A program made the translations under genes and the position numbers. Source: Thiosocius sp942490985 (lineage in GTDB: Bacteria; Pseudomonadota; Gammaproteobacteria; Chromatiales; Chromatiaceae). Taken from it: 64,000 bases of DNA. Of the stretch, positions 55,407-63,938 are shown one piece after another. Every line of letters begins with the position of its first letter. The first letter of the stretch is position 1. The notes below the pieces were generated by a model. The model searched no databases. It was not told where the DNA came from and saw nothing but the letters and a program-made list of their open reading frames with translations. The stretch is from contig CALNYW010000003.1 in the NCBI GenBank assembly GCA_942490985.1, positions 744,001 to 808,000 on the forward strand. Reading direction: 5' to 3'.

Positions 55407-56048
55407 CTAGCGGGCGGCCTGGGTTTGGCGTTGCGATAGTACCTTATCGACCACGTGATCCATCACTTCAGTAATCTCTTCATAACTGCGAAAGCCGGTT
55501 CCACTCCGATACCGACCATCGACCACCATGGTCGGCACGCTCCGCACGCCATAGCGGCGCATCAGTGCGCGCGCGCGATTGACCTTTGCCGCGACCGAAA
55601 ACGATCCCATGGCTTCGTTGAATTTAACCATGTCGACAGCGTTTTCCTCGAGGAAGGCATCGACGGCTGCCCGATTCTTCAGGTCGCGCTTCGCGACGTG
55701 CAGTGCATCGAACAACTTGGTGTGCAGACGCTCGAGCTCGCCAATGCCCTGCAACGCGAAAAACACCTGCGCATGCAGATCAGCTGACCCGCCGAACATC
55801 ACCGGCATCTCGACGAAGGTGACATTGTCGGGCAACTGTTTGGCCCACTTCGAAACGACCGGATAGAAATCCCGGCAGTGCGGGCAGCCGTACCAGAAAA
55901 ATTCGATCACCTCGACCTGATCGCCAGCACCCATGGCCGGTTGTGGCTGGATGGGCACGTACTGCACACCCTCCTGAAACGGCTTGGCGGCGACACTGCC
56001 AGCGGCCAGTAGCAGGAAGGCAGCGATGAGCGAGGACAGTTTTTTCAC
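55407..56048 (-). CDS. dsbA: Thiol:disulfide interchange protein DsbA
   Basis: The 213-residue precursor has a signal peptide (cleavage after VAA) and the DsbA active site FFWYGCPHC (Cys55, Cys58), with the cis-Pro172 in SVPTMVV. It oxidises cysteines in exported proteins, which matters for the many periplasmic cytochromes here. The gene lies between cytochrome c4 and the EEP gene on the same strand. Confidence 0.95.
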   Translation of the reverse strand: MKKLSSLIAAFLLLAAGSVAAKPFQEGVQYVPIQPQPAMGAGDQVEVIEFFWYGCPHCRDFYPVVSKWAKQLPDNVTFVEMPVMFGGSADLHAQVFFALQGIGELERLHTKLFDALHVAKRDLKNRAAVDAFLEENAVDMVKFNEAMGSFSVAAKVNRARALMRRYGVRSVPTMVVDGRYRSGTGFRSYEEITEVMDHVVDKVLSQRQTQAAR

Positions 56049-56185
56049 AGAAACACTCCGTTTGTTCTTAACGCCTTTGTGACCGGCTTCGCTGAGCTGA
56101 GTTCAGCCGATCACCGGCTGCGTCCGCAATGGTGCCCGGCGCGAAGGCCCACCGCAAGATCGTTGCAGGTATGCGCGCAGTCATC

Positions 56186-56208
56186 AAAAAAGGCGGCTCT
56201 CGGCCGCC
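56186..56208 (-). terminator. Terminator after the cytochrome c4 gene
   Basis: On the minus strand, GGCGGC and GCCGCC arms with a short loop are followed by six T. It lies 40 bases after the c4 stop and before dsbA. Confidence 0.75.
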
Positions 56209-56248
56209 CTTTTCCCCTGACCCCGCAGTCTGCCCGTCGCGGCGACCG

Positions 56249-56854
56249 TCAGTTCAGGCCCTGGATGTATTGCGCTACCGCTTCGATCTCAGCGTCGGTC
56301 ATTTTGCCGGCCACACCCCGCATCATCGCACCCGCGTCGTTGGCGCGCTCACCCGAGCGAAAATGCTGGAGTTGCAGCACCGTGTAGTCGGCATGCTGGC
56401 CCTGCAGACTGGGGAAATTGGCCATTGGATTACCGACACCGGTAGGACTGTGGCAGGCGACACAGGCAGATACGCCGGTGGCCGGGTTGCCGGCACGGTA
56501 AATCGATTCACCCAACTCAACCTTGGCCGGGTCGGCTGTCCCGATCGTACCGGTCTGGGAAGCGAAGTAGGCGGCCAGATCGGCGATATCCTGCTCGCTC
56601 AGCGCCGCTGACATGCCGTTCATCGTCGCATTGACCCGGGTACCGTTTTTGTACTCGGTCAACTGCTTTTCCAGGTAGCCCGCATGTTGCCCGGCTATTT
56701 TGGGAAAAGCCGGCGTTGGGCTGTTGCCGTCGGGACCATGGCAGGCAGCGCAGGTCACCGACTTCGCCTTGCCAGCAGCGGCGTCACCAGCGGCTTGCGC
56801 CGAACCGATGGCGGCGAGCGAGATCAGGGTAAAGAGAGTCAACAGCTTTTTCAT
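56249..56854 (-). CDS. Cytochrome c4 (diheme)
   Basis: The 201-residue precursor has a signal peptide (cleavage after AQA) and two similar domains with heme sites CAACH (Cys35, Cys38, His39) and CVACH (Cys131, Cys134, His135). Met78 or Met81 and Met177 or Met178 are likely axial ligands. It is a membrane-associated electron donor to terminal oxidases in gammaproteobacteria. It is encoded next to a c5-like cytochrome. Confidence 0.94.
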   Translation of the reverse strand: MKKLLTLFTLISLAAIGSAQAAGDAAAGKAKSVTCAACHGPDGNSPTPAFPKIAGQHAGYLEKQLTEYKNGTRVNATMNGMSAALSEQDIADLAAYFASQTGTIGTADPAKVELGESIYRAGNPATGVSACVACHSPTGVGNPMANFPSLQGQHADYTVLQLQHFRSGERANDAGAMMRGVAGKMTDAEIEAVAQYIQGLN

Positions 56855-56910
56855 GGTCAGTATCCGAATGATGTTCGAGACGTTGTTGGCGGGTTCGCGA
56901 TCGCCGCCGG

Positions 56911-57222
56911 TTATTTTAGGGTCGCGACGTAAGCCGCGAGGTTGTCAATATCCGTGTCGTTCAGGCCAGCCGTCATCGCCCGCATCGTCGCGTTTTCGCG
57001 AGCGCCCGACTTGAACGCCCGCAGCTGTTCGGCAACGTAACCTGCCTGCAGCCCGGCGAGTCGTGGGTATTTCAAGGCATCGTTACCTGCGCCTGATGGT
57101 CCATGACAGCCAGCACACAGCACGTACTTCTTTTGCCCGGCCGCGGCGTTGGCCGCGTTTGCAAGGCCGCCTATCATCAGCGTGGCGAGCGCGATCCCTA
57201 ACACCGCGACCTTCATCGTCAT
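56911..57222 (-). CDS. Small class I cytochrome c (c5/c553-like)
   Basis: The 103-residue precursor has a signal peptide (cleavage near ANA), heme site CAGCH (Cys36, Cys39, His40) and Met80 in NATMRAM as likely sixth ligand. The Pro-Arg-Leu-Ala-Gly-Leu-Gln-Ala-Gly-Tyr stretch is shared with the halves of c4, so it resembles a single c4 domain. It likely carries electrons in the periplasm with c4. Confidence 0.9.
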   Translation of the reverse strand: MTMKVAVLGIALATLMIGGLANAANAAAGQKKYVLCAGCHGPSGAGNDALKYPRLAGLQAGYVAEQLRAFKSGARENATMRAMTAGLNDTDIDNLAAYVATLK

Positions 57223-57349
57223 CCGTTTTCTCCTGGTTCGTCGGCCGCCGTCTGCGGTCGGCCGCGTCTTGCGGACCAGTCGGTATCGGCCCGCGTTTAT
57301 ATCAGAATCCGCTTAAATGGGCAATCGATCTACCGCCCGTGCCGGTGCC

Positions 57350-57814
57350 CTAAGGCCGCACTGTGGAAAACAAAAAAGGGACCTCGAACCGCTGATCGGT
57401 CTCGATTTGCACGGCCGCCTCCCATTCCATACGCCGCTGACTGCATACCGGCAGGATCGTTTCTCCCCGCCACCTCCCGTCCTCTGACCGCGCCAGGACG
57501 GTTCGGTTTAGACCCATGTCCATGTTCAGCCCCCGGATGTCCACGGCAACCCCGGTTGGCGCCAGCACGCCGGCATCGAACTCCAGCGTGAGCGTCTGCA
57601 TCAGCGGAATCGAGTTGGGCGAGATCGCCAGCCGGACCGGCGTGCCGGCGACCGGCTGCTCACACGGGCCGTCGTGCAGAAAACAATCACGCGGGCCTTC
57701 CGTCCGTTGATAGACCGCCTGTTGGCTTTGCCAGTAGCGCGCCGCGACAAAGCCGGCGCCCGCCAGTGCCACAAACACCGCAAGCGATAACAGACCGCGG
57801 ATAGCCGGGTTCAT
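57350..57814 (-). CDS. Membrane-anchored protein of unknown function
   Basis: The 154-residue protein has an N-terminal transmembrane helix (about 8-27) and a periplasmic beta-rich domain with two Cys pairs (Cys44 and Cys51, one late Cys). The motif LNMDMGLNR resembles the copper-ligand loop of FixH/CopC-like periplasmic proteins, which would fit cytochrome biogenesis, but this is weak. It lies upstream of the two cytochrome genes on the same strand. Confidence 0.6.
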   Translation of the reverse strand: MNPAIRGLLSLAVFVALAGAGFVAARYWQSQQAVYQRTEGPRDCFLHDGPCEQPVAGTPVRLAISPNSIPLMQTLTLEFDAGVLAPTGVAVDIRGLNMDMGLNRTVLARSEDGRWRGETILPVCSQRRMEWEAAVQIETDQRFEVPFLFSTVRP

Positions 57815-57969
57815 CGATCAAATACGCCCAGTCAGATGCCTCACTGGCAATACGCTATTTTGCCATGACTGGCCGTGCTTGGCGCGGCAATTCCCAGACA
57901 AGGCCCGGGTTGCATTCGGTGGTGTGGCCGTTAGCTTGGCCCTATCCAAACGACGGTCGGAGTCTTGCA

Positions 57970-58716
57970 GTGGCACAGTGGGTAAACGGGCGGATCGCTC
58001 ATAAAACGCGGTGGAACGACACACATTTTTCGCTGGCGATCGAGGCCGACGGGCCGGATTTCGTCGCCGGGCAATTCATCCGGGTCGGCGTCGACCTCGG
58101 CGACGAGCGGGTCGGCCGCCCCTACTCATTGGTCAACCCACCGGATGCGGCGCATCTCGAAATCTTTTTCAACATCGTGCCGGAAGGGCCGCTGAGCAGC
58201 CGGCTCGCCTCGCTCGAAGCGGGCGACGAAATCTGGCTCACCGATTCGGCCAACGGCCTGCTCACGCTGAGCGAAGTGCCGGAGACCGCCCGCGACCTGT
58301 GGTTGCTCGCGACCGGCACCGGTGTCGGCCCATTCCTGTCGATGTTGCAGACCGACGACCCCTGGGCGCGGTTCGACACCATCGTGCTCGGTTATGGCGT
58401 GCGCCAACAGAACGCCTTCGGCTACCGGGCGCTGATCGACAAGCTCCAGCGCGCCCACCCTGAGAAATTTCGCTTTGTGCCGTACGTGACTGGAGAGGCT
58501 GTTGATGGCGCTTTCAACTGCCGGATCCCGGAAACCATCGCTAACGGCCAGCTCGAACAGCGCGTGGGACGCCCGATCGACCCACAGAACAGCCACATCA
58601 TGCTCTGCGGCCACTCGGGCATGATCACCGACACGGTCGAGTTGCTGGCCGCTCGCGGGATGCGTAAGCACAAGCGCCGCGAGCCTGGCCACATCAGCAC
58701 GGAGAAATATCATTAA
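57970..58716 (+). CDS. fpr: Ferredoxin/flavodoxin--NADP+ reductase
   Basis: The 248-residue enzyme has the FAD motif RPYSLVNPP and the NADP site GTGVGPFLSML, and ends EKYH as bacterial FPR proteins do. It exchanges electrons between NADPH and ferredoxin or flavodoxin in the cytoplasm. The GTG at 57970 follows GGAG and gives the usual length; a 35-codon upstream extension lacks coding character. Confidence 0.92.
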   Translation: MAQWVNGRIAHKTRWNDTHFSLAIEADGPDFVAGQFIRVGVDLGDERVGRPYSLVNPPDAAHLEIFFNIVPEGPLSSRLASLEAGDEIWLTDSANGLLTLSEVPETARDLWLLATGTGVGPFLSMLQTDDPWARFDTIVLGYGVRQQNAFGYRALIDKLQRAHPEKFRFVPYVTGEAVDGAFNCRIPETIANGQLEQRVGRPIDPQNSHIMLCGHSGMITDTVELLAARGMRKHKRREPGHISTEKYH

Positions 58717-58728
58717 GCGCCGGGCGCT

Positions 58729-59181
58729 TTAGCTGTGAAATGCGGGAAACTGATTGGCGAATCGACTGATCCACTCGGCGGCAGCCTGCTCGCTGGTTAA
58801 CGTCCGTCCTTCCTCGCGCTCGACCCGGGCGCGATAGTCCTCGATGTAGCACAACTGCTCGACCATGCGCACCGCGAACCGGTCCTGGCGTCGATCGAAT
58901 TCCACACCGACCTCAAAACCACGCCCCGCCGGCCGACACCAGGCGATGGTGCCGTCAACCTCAAACAGGTCGCCAAACACCGGGATCTGCACGCGGATAG
59001 GCAACCCGACCTGCAGTTCGCCGGCCGACGCAAAACAGACCCCGCCCTCACTGACATTGCGCAGGCATTCGTCCGCCCTGCCGGACGCGTCCGGCAGGGC
59101 AAAACTGATTGGCAGGCGCGATGGATGCCGGATAAAGCGACGATCGAGACTCTGCGAAACCGATCTATCCATGGTGCGCAT
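58729..59181 (-). CDS. PilZ-domain protein
   Basis: The 150-residue protein has the c-di-GMP-binding arginines (RRFIRHPSR, 14-22) and the NVSEGGVCF motif (42-50) of PilZ domains, then a C-terminal helix. It probably binds the c-di-GMP made by cyclases such as the one at 54 kb. Target process unknown. It is convergent with fpr. Confidence 0.9.
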   Translation of the reverse strand: MRTMDRSVSQSLDRRFIRHPSRLPISFALPDASGRADECLRNVSEGGVCFASAGELQVGLPIRVQIPVFGDLFEVDGTIAWCRPAGRGFEVGVEFDRRQDRFAVRMVEQLCYIEDYRARVEREEGRTLTSEQAAAEWISRFANQFPAFHS

Positions 59182-59211
59182 CCCTCCTGACTTTAAGTCT
59201 AGACACGATGT

Positions 59212-59916
59212 CTACTCGGCGCTCGAAAAAAGCCCGCGGCGTTCTTCGTCGGTCAACCTACGCCATTGCCCTGGGCACAGCTGCGGGTCGAGCGTAACGC
59301 CGCCGATGCGTTCGCGGTGCAGTGTCAAGACACGGTTGCCAAGCGCAGCAAACAGACGCCGGACGAGGTGATAACGCCCCTCCGTTACCTCGACCCGAAC
59401 CTCGGTCGCGCTGAGCTTTTGCAGGCGCACCGAGCTGACGGGTTTGGTCTCGCCGCGCAGCATCATCCCCGCCGCCAACCGCTCCGCCGCGTCGGCGACC
59501 AGGGCCTCGGCCAGGGTCGCCCGGTATACCTTGACGCAGTGCTGGCGCGGCGCAGTAATCCGATGTGACCAGGCCCCGTCATCGGTCAGCAACAACAGTC
59601 CGGTGGTCGCCTTGTCCAATCGACCGACCGGGTGAACACGGCGCGCAAGGGGCGCCGGCAACAGACTATTGACTGTCGGCTGGCGGTCATCGACGGTCGC
59701 ACTGACGACACCGGCCGGCTTATGCAGCATCAGGTAGAGCGGCTGCGGGGCGGCTAGCGGCAATCCGTTCAAAAAAACGTCGGCACGTTCGGAAATCGCG
59801 GCCGCCGGGCGCTTCTCGACGCTGCCGTCGACCTGCACCCGACCGCGTCGAACCAGCTCTCGTGCATCCGCCCGCGAGACGCCGGCGGCCTGACTAACAA
59901 AGCGATCGAGTCGCAT
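59212..59916 (-). CDS. RsuA-family pseudouridine synthase
   Basis: The 234-residue protein has an N-terminal S4 domain (MRLDRFVSQAAGVSR) and the catalytic motif GRLDKATTGLLLL with Asp101. The LHKPAG motif precedes it. The length is that of RsuA, which modifies 16S rRNA at U516, although RluE/RluF-type enzymes share the layout. It is upstream of the PilZ gene on the same strand. Confidence 0.88.
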   Translation of the reverse strand: MRLDRFVSQAAGVSRADARELVRRGRVQVDGSVEKRPAAAISERADVFLNGLPLAAPQPLYLMLHKPAGVVSATVDDRQPTVNSLLPAPLARRVHPVGRLDKATTGLLLLTDDGAWSHRITAPRQHCVKVYRATLAEALVADAAERLAAGMMLRGETKPVSSVRLQKLSATEVRVEVTEGRYHLVRRLFAALGNRVLTLHRERIGGVTLDPQLCPGQWRRLTDEERRGLFSSAE

Positions 59917-60085
59917 AACCCTGCGCAGTTCGTTGGGCTGAAAAAGTGGCTGAAAACGCTGGCCAATGCCGACCAGCGGATTGCAAAGTGCCTGCCACGG
60001 GCCTATTTTGTGCAGCTATGGCCACAAGCTGCGCAAGGTTTATAAAGCGCCGAGCGGCCTGTTGGACATCTTCGGAGGAATGCAG

Positions 60086-60670
60086 ATGAGTCAGTTTCAC
60101 GTACTCCAGGCCGGCACACTGGATGCTGGCACCACATTCAAGCGGCCACGCCAAGCGTTGCCCGAACAAGTCACCCTGGACAGCCCGGCCATCGACGTCA
60201 TGACCGACTTGGCCCAGGTTACAGCCGAAACCGTATCCGCCAATCTGGCAGTGGACGATGCAGAGGAAAAAATGATCGCCAGCGGCATCCGGTTACTGTT
60301 CGTCACCAACCCGTTGAACGAGGTCATCGGCATTGTCACATCAAGAGACCTCAGCGGCGAGCGCATCATGCGCCTGATCAACGATTCCCGCAGTCCGCGT
60401 AAAGATCTCATCGTGCGCGACATCATGACCTCGCAGCATAAGATCGAGGTGCTGGAACTCAGCGACGTTTCGACCAGCCGCGTCGGCGACATTGTCGCGA
60501 CACTTAAGCGCATGGGTCGCCAGCACGCGTTGGTCATCGAACGCGATGCAGACGGTCAGCAGACCATTCGCGGCCTGCTGTCGACCTCACAGATCGGACG
60601 ACAACTTGGCGAATCGATCGAAACGACCGATGTCGCCGGCAACTTCGCCAACCTTGCGACCACCGGCTGA
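60086..60670 (+). CDS. CBS-domain pair protein
   Basis: The 194-residue protein has two CBS motifs (about 50-110, with VIGIVTSRDLSGER, and 120-185, with HALVIERD). Tandem CBS pairs bind adenosyl nucleotides and regulate partners; no partner domain is fused. The ATG at 60086 has GGAGGA at good spacing; a nearby ATG at 60080 is too close to it. Confidence 0.85.
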   Translation: MSQFHVLQAGTLDAGTTFKRPRQALPEQVTLDSPAIDVMTDLAQVTAETVSANLAVDDAEEKMIASGIRLLFVTNPLNEVIGIVTSRDLSGERIMRLINDSRSPRKDLIVRDIMTSQHKIEVLELSDVSTSRVGDIVATLKRMGRQHALVIERDADGQQTIRGLLSTSQIGRQLGESIETTDVAGNFANLATTG

Positions 60671-60717
60671 ATCAGCGCAGAACGGGTTCGACAGTTCGCC
60701 TGCCTCCGATAACCGTC

Positions 60718-61128
60718 GTGAAATTCGCTCTATTGCCGGTCGGCACACGCTTTCGTTTTCGTGAGCGCACCTTCAGCAAAGTGTCGGCCATCGAGGCGAT
60801 CGATGTCGAGTTCGATAGGCGCAAGGTGATCCCGCGTTCGGCGAAAGTCACGCCGATCGGCCATGCTGAAGAGATACCAGCCCCAACGTTGCCCGAGCAA
60901 CTGCGGCGTGCCGATGTCGAAGCCGCGGTTGCGGACTGTTCGTCGCAGCTGCTGGCAAAGCTGCAGCATCTCGATCCGCCGCTCAATGCGTTACAAGCCG
61001 CCGCGATTGCGACCCTCGTGCAATCGCTGCATACCGATTGCATCACGCGACTGACCCGACAAAACGGCGGGCCCTACCAGCCCGACCCAAGTCCCGGCCG
61101 AAAACCCGTCACATCACCCCAGAAGTAG
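60718..61128 (+). CDS. Hypothetical protein
   Basis: The 136-residue protein starts at GTG with MKFALLPVGTRFRFRERTFSKVS, a short beta-rich domain, then a helical C-terminal half. No family was recognised. It precedes the EF-hand gene on the same strand by 14 bases and may be co-transcribed with it. Confidence 0.6.
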   Translation: MKFALLPVGTRFRFRERTFSKVSAIEAIDVEFDRRKVIPRSAKVTPIGHAEEIPAPTLPEQLRRADVEAAVADCSSQLLAKLQHLDPPLNALQAAAIATLVQSLHTDCITRLTRQNGGPYQPDPSPGRKPVTSPQK

Positions 61129-61142
61129 GAGCAAAAAGCCCT

Positions 61143-61457
61143 GTGAAAAAAACTCTCTTAACCCTCGCCTTTGCTTGTTCATCGGCCTTCGCTCAGCAAG
61201 GCGCGATGCCGCAGATGCCGCAGATGCCGCAGATGCCGGACCTTGGTGCGATGTTTTTCCAACAATTCGATTCCGACAATGACAAACGCGTCACCAAGGC
61301 CGAATTCATCAAGCCGACCGAGGCGCAATTCGACCTCATGGACAAGAACGGGGACGGCGCGCTCGACGAAGCAGAGATCGCTGCGTTTAACCAGGAGATG
61401 CAGCAACGAATGGAGGAGATGCATCAACAGATGCAGCAAAACATGCCAACCCGTTGA
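61143..61457 (+). CDS. Periplasmic EF-hand protein with Pro-Gln-Met repeats
   Basis: The 104-residue precursor starts at GTG, has a signal peptide (cleavage after AFA) and then repeats of Met-Pro-Gln. Two EF-hand loops follow, DSDNDKRVTKAE and DKNGDGALDEAE, then a Met/Gln-rich C-terminus. It likely binds Ca2+ in the periplasm. It resembles the protein at 49.3 kb only in the EF-hand part. Confidence 0.82.
   Translation: MKKTLLTLAFACSSAFAQQGAMPQMPQMPQMPDLGAMFFQQFDSDNDKRVTKAEFIKPTEAQFDLMDKNGDGALDEAEIAAFNQEMQQRMEEMHQQMQQNMPTR
61204..61234 (+). repeat. Nine-base tandem repeat coding for Met-Pro-Gln
   Basis: Three perfect copies of ATGCCGCAG and a partial fourth lie inside the EF-hand gene. In-frame slippage here would change the number of Met-Pro-Gln units without breaking the protein. 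Confidence 0.9.
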
Positions 61458-61558
61458 TACTCAGGCAGGATCGATGGATTTTTGACCAGGATCAGCGCTG
61501 CGCCGCGGGTTCCGCTCTAGCATGACGCCATGATGACTTGTACCTGGGGGAGGTAATC

Positions 61559-61690
61559 GTGGAACTCTGGTCTGAACTTTTCTCCGATTGGGTAGGAATC
61601 CTTTCATTCGGCGTTATTGCTTTCATCATTCTCATAGCGTTGTTCTTCATCGTGTTCTTCATGGCCCGGTCTGGCGATCCGAAGGCCTGA
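61559..61690 (+). CDS. DUF3149-like single-helix membrane peptide
   Basis: The 43-residue protein starts at GTG after GGGGGAGGT with MELWSELFSDWVGILSF, a single transmembrane helix (about 17-35) and a short tail. Size and the N-terminal WSELFSDWVG motif match DUF3149-type small proteins of unknown function. A terminator follows 25 bases later, making a complete transcription unit. Confidence 0.75.
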   Translation: MELWSELFSDWVGILSFGVIAFIILIALFFIVFFMARSGDPKA

Positions 61691-61715
61691 ACTGAACACA
61701 CCACACCATGCAAAG

Positions 61716-61746
61716 GCCGGCCCCCTCCGTGGCGCCGGCTTTTTTT
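61716..61746 (+). terminator. Rho-independent terminator after the DUF3149-like gene
   Basis: GCCGGC arms with a 12-base loop are followed by seven T. It lies 25 bases beyond the small gene. Confidence 0.8.
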
Positions 61747-61992
61747 GTGGCGCCCTTGCAAGTCGCCCGAACCCTCGCTTGCTCTGTGTTACCCGGGCGC
61801 GTGCGTCAGCATGGCGAACCGCGCCGCGGTAAACCGATACCTTCGAGGCGCCCTCATGGGTTTGCGGACCGGGGTAGAGTCGACGACTGGCGCGGTAACC
61901 ACAGGTCGTGGGGAGTCGCTGTTGCCGGCGGCTTTCACCCTGCGCCGGTGCCTCAATCCAGACCATAGTCCCGTTTCCAGTCGCCGCTCGTC

Positions 61993-62027
61993 GCACCGGA
62001 CGTGCGGATCTCCCGCATCCGGCGCTC
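61993..62027 (-). ncRNA. Group II intron domain V hairpin
   Basis: Minus strand begins GAGC, then a stem CCGGATGCGG, a GAGA tetraloop and the partner TCCGCACGTCCGG with its bulge. Size (about 34 bases), the AGC triad and tetraloop fit domain V, the catalytic core of group II introns. Confidence 0.7.
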
Positions 62028-62214
62028 GGACGAGGTGTCATGCCGTCGCCCACGGCGGGTCACGCGTGCGCACCAACAACCGTTGCAGTCCGAAAACGTC
62101 TCAGAACGGCTTGCCAGGAAATCGTGCAGCTCCCCTGACCCAGTTGCGGATGTTGCCTGCGTGACCACCGGTTCAGCCACCTGAGTAGGTGGCTTGCACC
62201 AGTTCACCCAATCG

Positions 62215-62280
62215 TCAAAACAGATCGGACGATTCCTTCGCTTTCGCATGAAGTGCCTGCTGAAGTTTCTTGACCGTCAT
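62215..62280 (-). pseudogene. Remnant of group II intron reverse transcriptase (first 21 codons)
   Basis: The 21-codon open frame begins MTVKKLQQALHAKAKE, like the N-terminus of intron-encoded RT-maturase proteins, and ends at a stop. The remaining 400 or so codons that normally follow are absent before domain V, indicating deletion. Confidence 0.65.
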
Positions 62281-62853
62281 CGGCGCTTATAGGCCCACAC
62301 CAGTCTCCTCGACCTCACTTCTTTCAACACTGCCCCCGAACTGAGGCCCCTTCCCTCCACCGGCGTTACCCGGCCTCAGCGGTACTACGGGCCTCCCGCC
62401 ACCCCAAACAGCCCGGCCTGGCCCTCGCGGGTTGCCGGTTGGTGCACACGCTACACCACCGCCTGGGGCTTCCCGTGTTGCGTCGCTCTCCCTTGTACAT
62501 GCATGCCGTCGCCACTACCCCGGCGGAACCGCTGGGTGCGTTCATCGCTTGCTTCCCCAGCAACAGCGGCCTTCCCCGAATTACAGGCGGGTCGGCTTCC
62601 GCATTACCTTTTTCGAGGCCTGCTCAGCGTTCACTACGCGTTACGGCCTGCATGCTCGCAGAACCACTGAATGGTCCTTTACACCAGAGGCTTCGACTGC
62701 TTCGTTACCTCCACAGCCGCTCCGATTGCTACCGGCTGGAGCGATACTTGCCGGGTGGGAATTCCACCCACTGAGAGAACGCGCCTTTTCACGGCGCACT
62801 GCGATTTGCCGGCCAAGCCCGTTGCTCGGGGGCAGCTTTGGTAACGCCAGAAC

Positions 62854-62884
62854 AAAAAAGGCCGTAGCAGCTTGCTACGGCCTT
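62854..62884 (-). terminator. Terminator on the minus strand downstream of the small gene at 63.1 kb
   Basis: An 11-base stem (AAGGCCGTAGC / GCTACGGCCTT) with a five-base loop is followed on the minus strand by T residues. The intron's 5' end lies about 55 bases further along the same strand. Confidence 0.75.
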
Positions 62885-63009
62885 CTACTCACGGGTGGAG
62901 GGCGACACGCCCCGCGTGCGCGGACTAGGGTAGCCAACACCCCCGTCGCGCGAGAAAAACGCACCATTCTCACCCATCCGATCGCCCCAAGCTGGGGCAA
63001 TCTGGAAAC

Positions 63010-63192
63010 TCAGTTGTACCCAGGCAGCGCTAGCTGTTCTTTCGCGCGGCTGTCTTCCGATTCCTCGTGGGCCAGGTACTCGCGCACGACGCGCTTTTCA
63101 ACCGGTTCGGCGTTTGCGCGTCGATCGAGTCGGCGAGATGCCGCTTTGATCTCTTCCCAGCTGGGTGGAATCCCATCACTTTCAAAGGACAT
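63010..63192 (-). CDS. Small acidic/basic hypothetical protein
   Basis: The 60-residue protein starts MSFESDGIPPSWEEIKAASRR and is rich in charged residues with no hydrophobic segment. The ATG at 63192 follows AGGAGAG at good spacing. A terminator lies about 125 bases beyond its stop. No family was recognised. Confidence 0.6.
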   Translation of the reverse strand: MSFESDGIPPSWEEIKAASRRLDRRANAEPVEKRVVREYLAHEESEDSRAKEQLALPGYN

Positions 63193-63328
63193 GGTGCTCT
63201 CCTTAGAGCATTGGTAAATAATAATTATATAAGTTACTGTTTTGACTGAACTTATATCGCCTTTTGAGTGAAAATGCAGTCGAAGACCCATGCCTTTCGG
63301 ACCGGTTTTTCACTCGCCGAGCCCGCTT

Positions 63329-63344
63329 GTTGCAATCATGCAAC
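63329..63344. repeat. Inverted repeat GTTGCA-N4-TGCAAC
   Basis: Six-base arms with a four-base spacer in the intergenic region. The same arms recur at 63707-63721 with a one-base spacer, so this may be a regulator-binding site. Confidence 0.4.
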
Positions 63345-63706
63345 CATCGAACTCTTAAACCCCTTCAACTGACAGAGCGTCTCGTTTTGCGAAAACTTTA
63401 GCTGTCATATTCTGGTGTCTACTCAGAACCTTAGCGCGGGATCACGGGTTTAGCTAGTGGATTTCCCTAATTTGCGCAGAAAATTCCCAGCAGGTTGTAT
63501 TTTTGCGACAACTTCGTCCAGGACAGCACCCGAACAAAACACCTGAAAGCGCCTCGAAAAGGGTTTCAGATCACCCCGGCTTGTTGGCCTGGGAAATCCG
63601 GCGTGAACATTCGACTGCTGCCCACCATTACCGCACCCGCGGCGCTGGTCCTCCCGGCATCTTCCCTTTGACCGACAGGCACCGAACCGTACGGCCGAAC
63701 AGGCAC

Positions 63707-63721
63707 TGTTGCAGTGCAACA
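63707..63721. repeat. Perfect inverted repeat TGTTGCA-G-TGCAACA
   Basis: A 15-base perfect palindrome with a single central base, about 220 bases before lutA. It is a candidate operator; the binding protein is unknown. Confidence 0.45.
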
Positions 63722-63938
63722 ATAACCGCTCGATGCACCACTCGCGGGCAGGTCAACGAGTAAGGGTTCAACGAATTTGCCGTAACCGGGGACGCCCTGA
63801 CGTAGACTGCGCAGACGTACGTCAACCCGGCTATCAAGCTGATCAGGTCGCGGGCACGACGAAACGCGGGGTATTCGAGCTACTCTAAGCTGCTTGAGTG
63901 AGTGGCAATTAGCCAACAGCCGGCGGGGCACATCCACC

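Larger units (their letters stand above)
61874..62799 (-). mobile_element. Group II intron relic with internally deleted reverse transcriptase
   Basis: On the minus strand the block opens with GTGCGCC at 62799, a typical group II intron 5' end. About 520 bases of structured RNA follow (matching DI-DIII position). At 62280 an ATG begins TVKKLQQALHAKAKE, the usual N-terminus of group II intron reverse transcriptases; it stops after 21 codons. A domain V hairpin lies at 61993-62027, and the following reading REIRTSGATSGDWKR resembles the sequence read across domains V-VI in related introns. The 3' end at about 61874, in CGACTCTAC, is a guess. It is an RNA element now without its protein. Confidence 0.7.
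63193..63938. other. Long intergenic region upstream of lutA
   Basis: No gene is credible in these 746 bases; open frames here have atypical composition. The first 100 bases are AT-rich and probably hold the promoter of the small gene at 63.1 kb. Two inverted repeats with GTTGCA half-sites are listed separately. It may contain the lutA regulatory region or an unrecognised small RNA. Confidence 0.45.

Noticed and set aside
62432..63217. Open frame of about 260 residues on the plus strand across the intron relic
   Set aside because: It runs antisense to the group II intron RNA and continues over the terminator and the small gene; its Arg/Pro/Ser-rich composition is typical of spurious frames in structured RNA.
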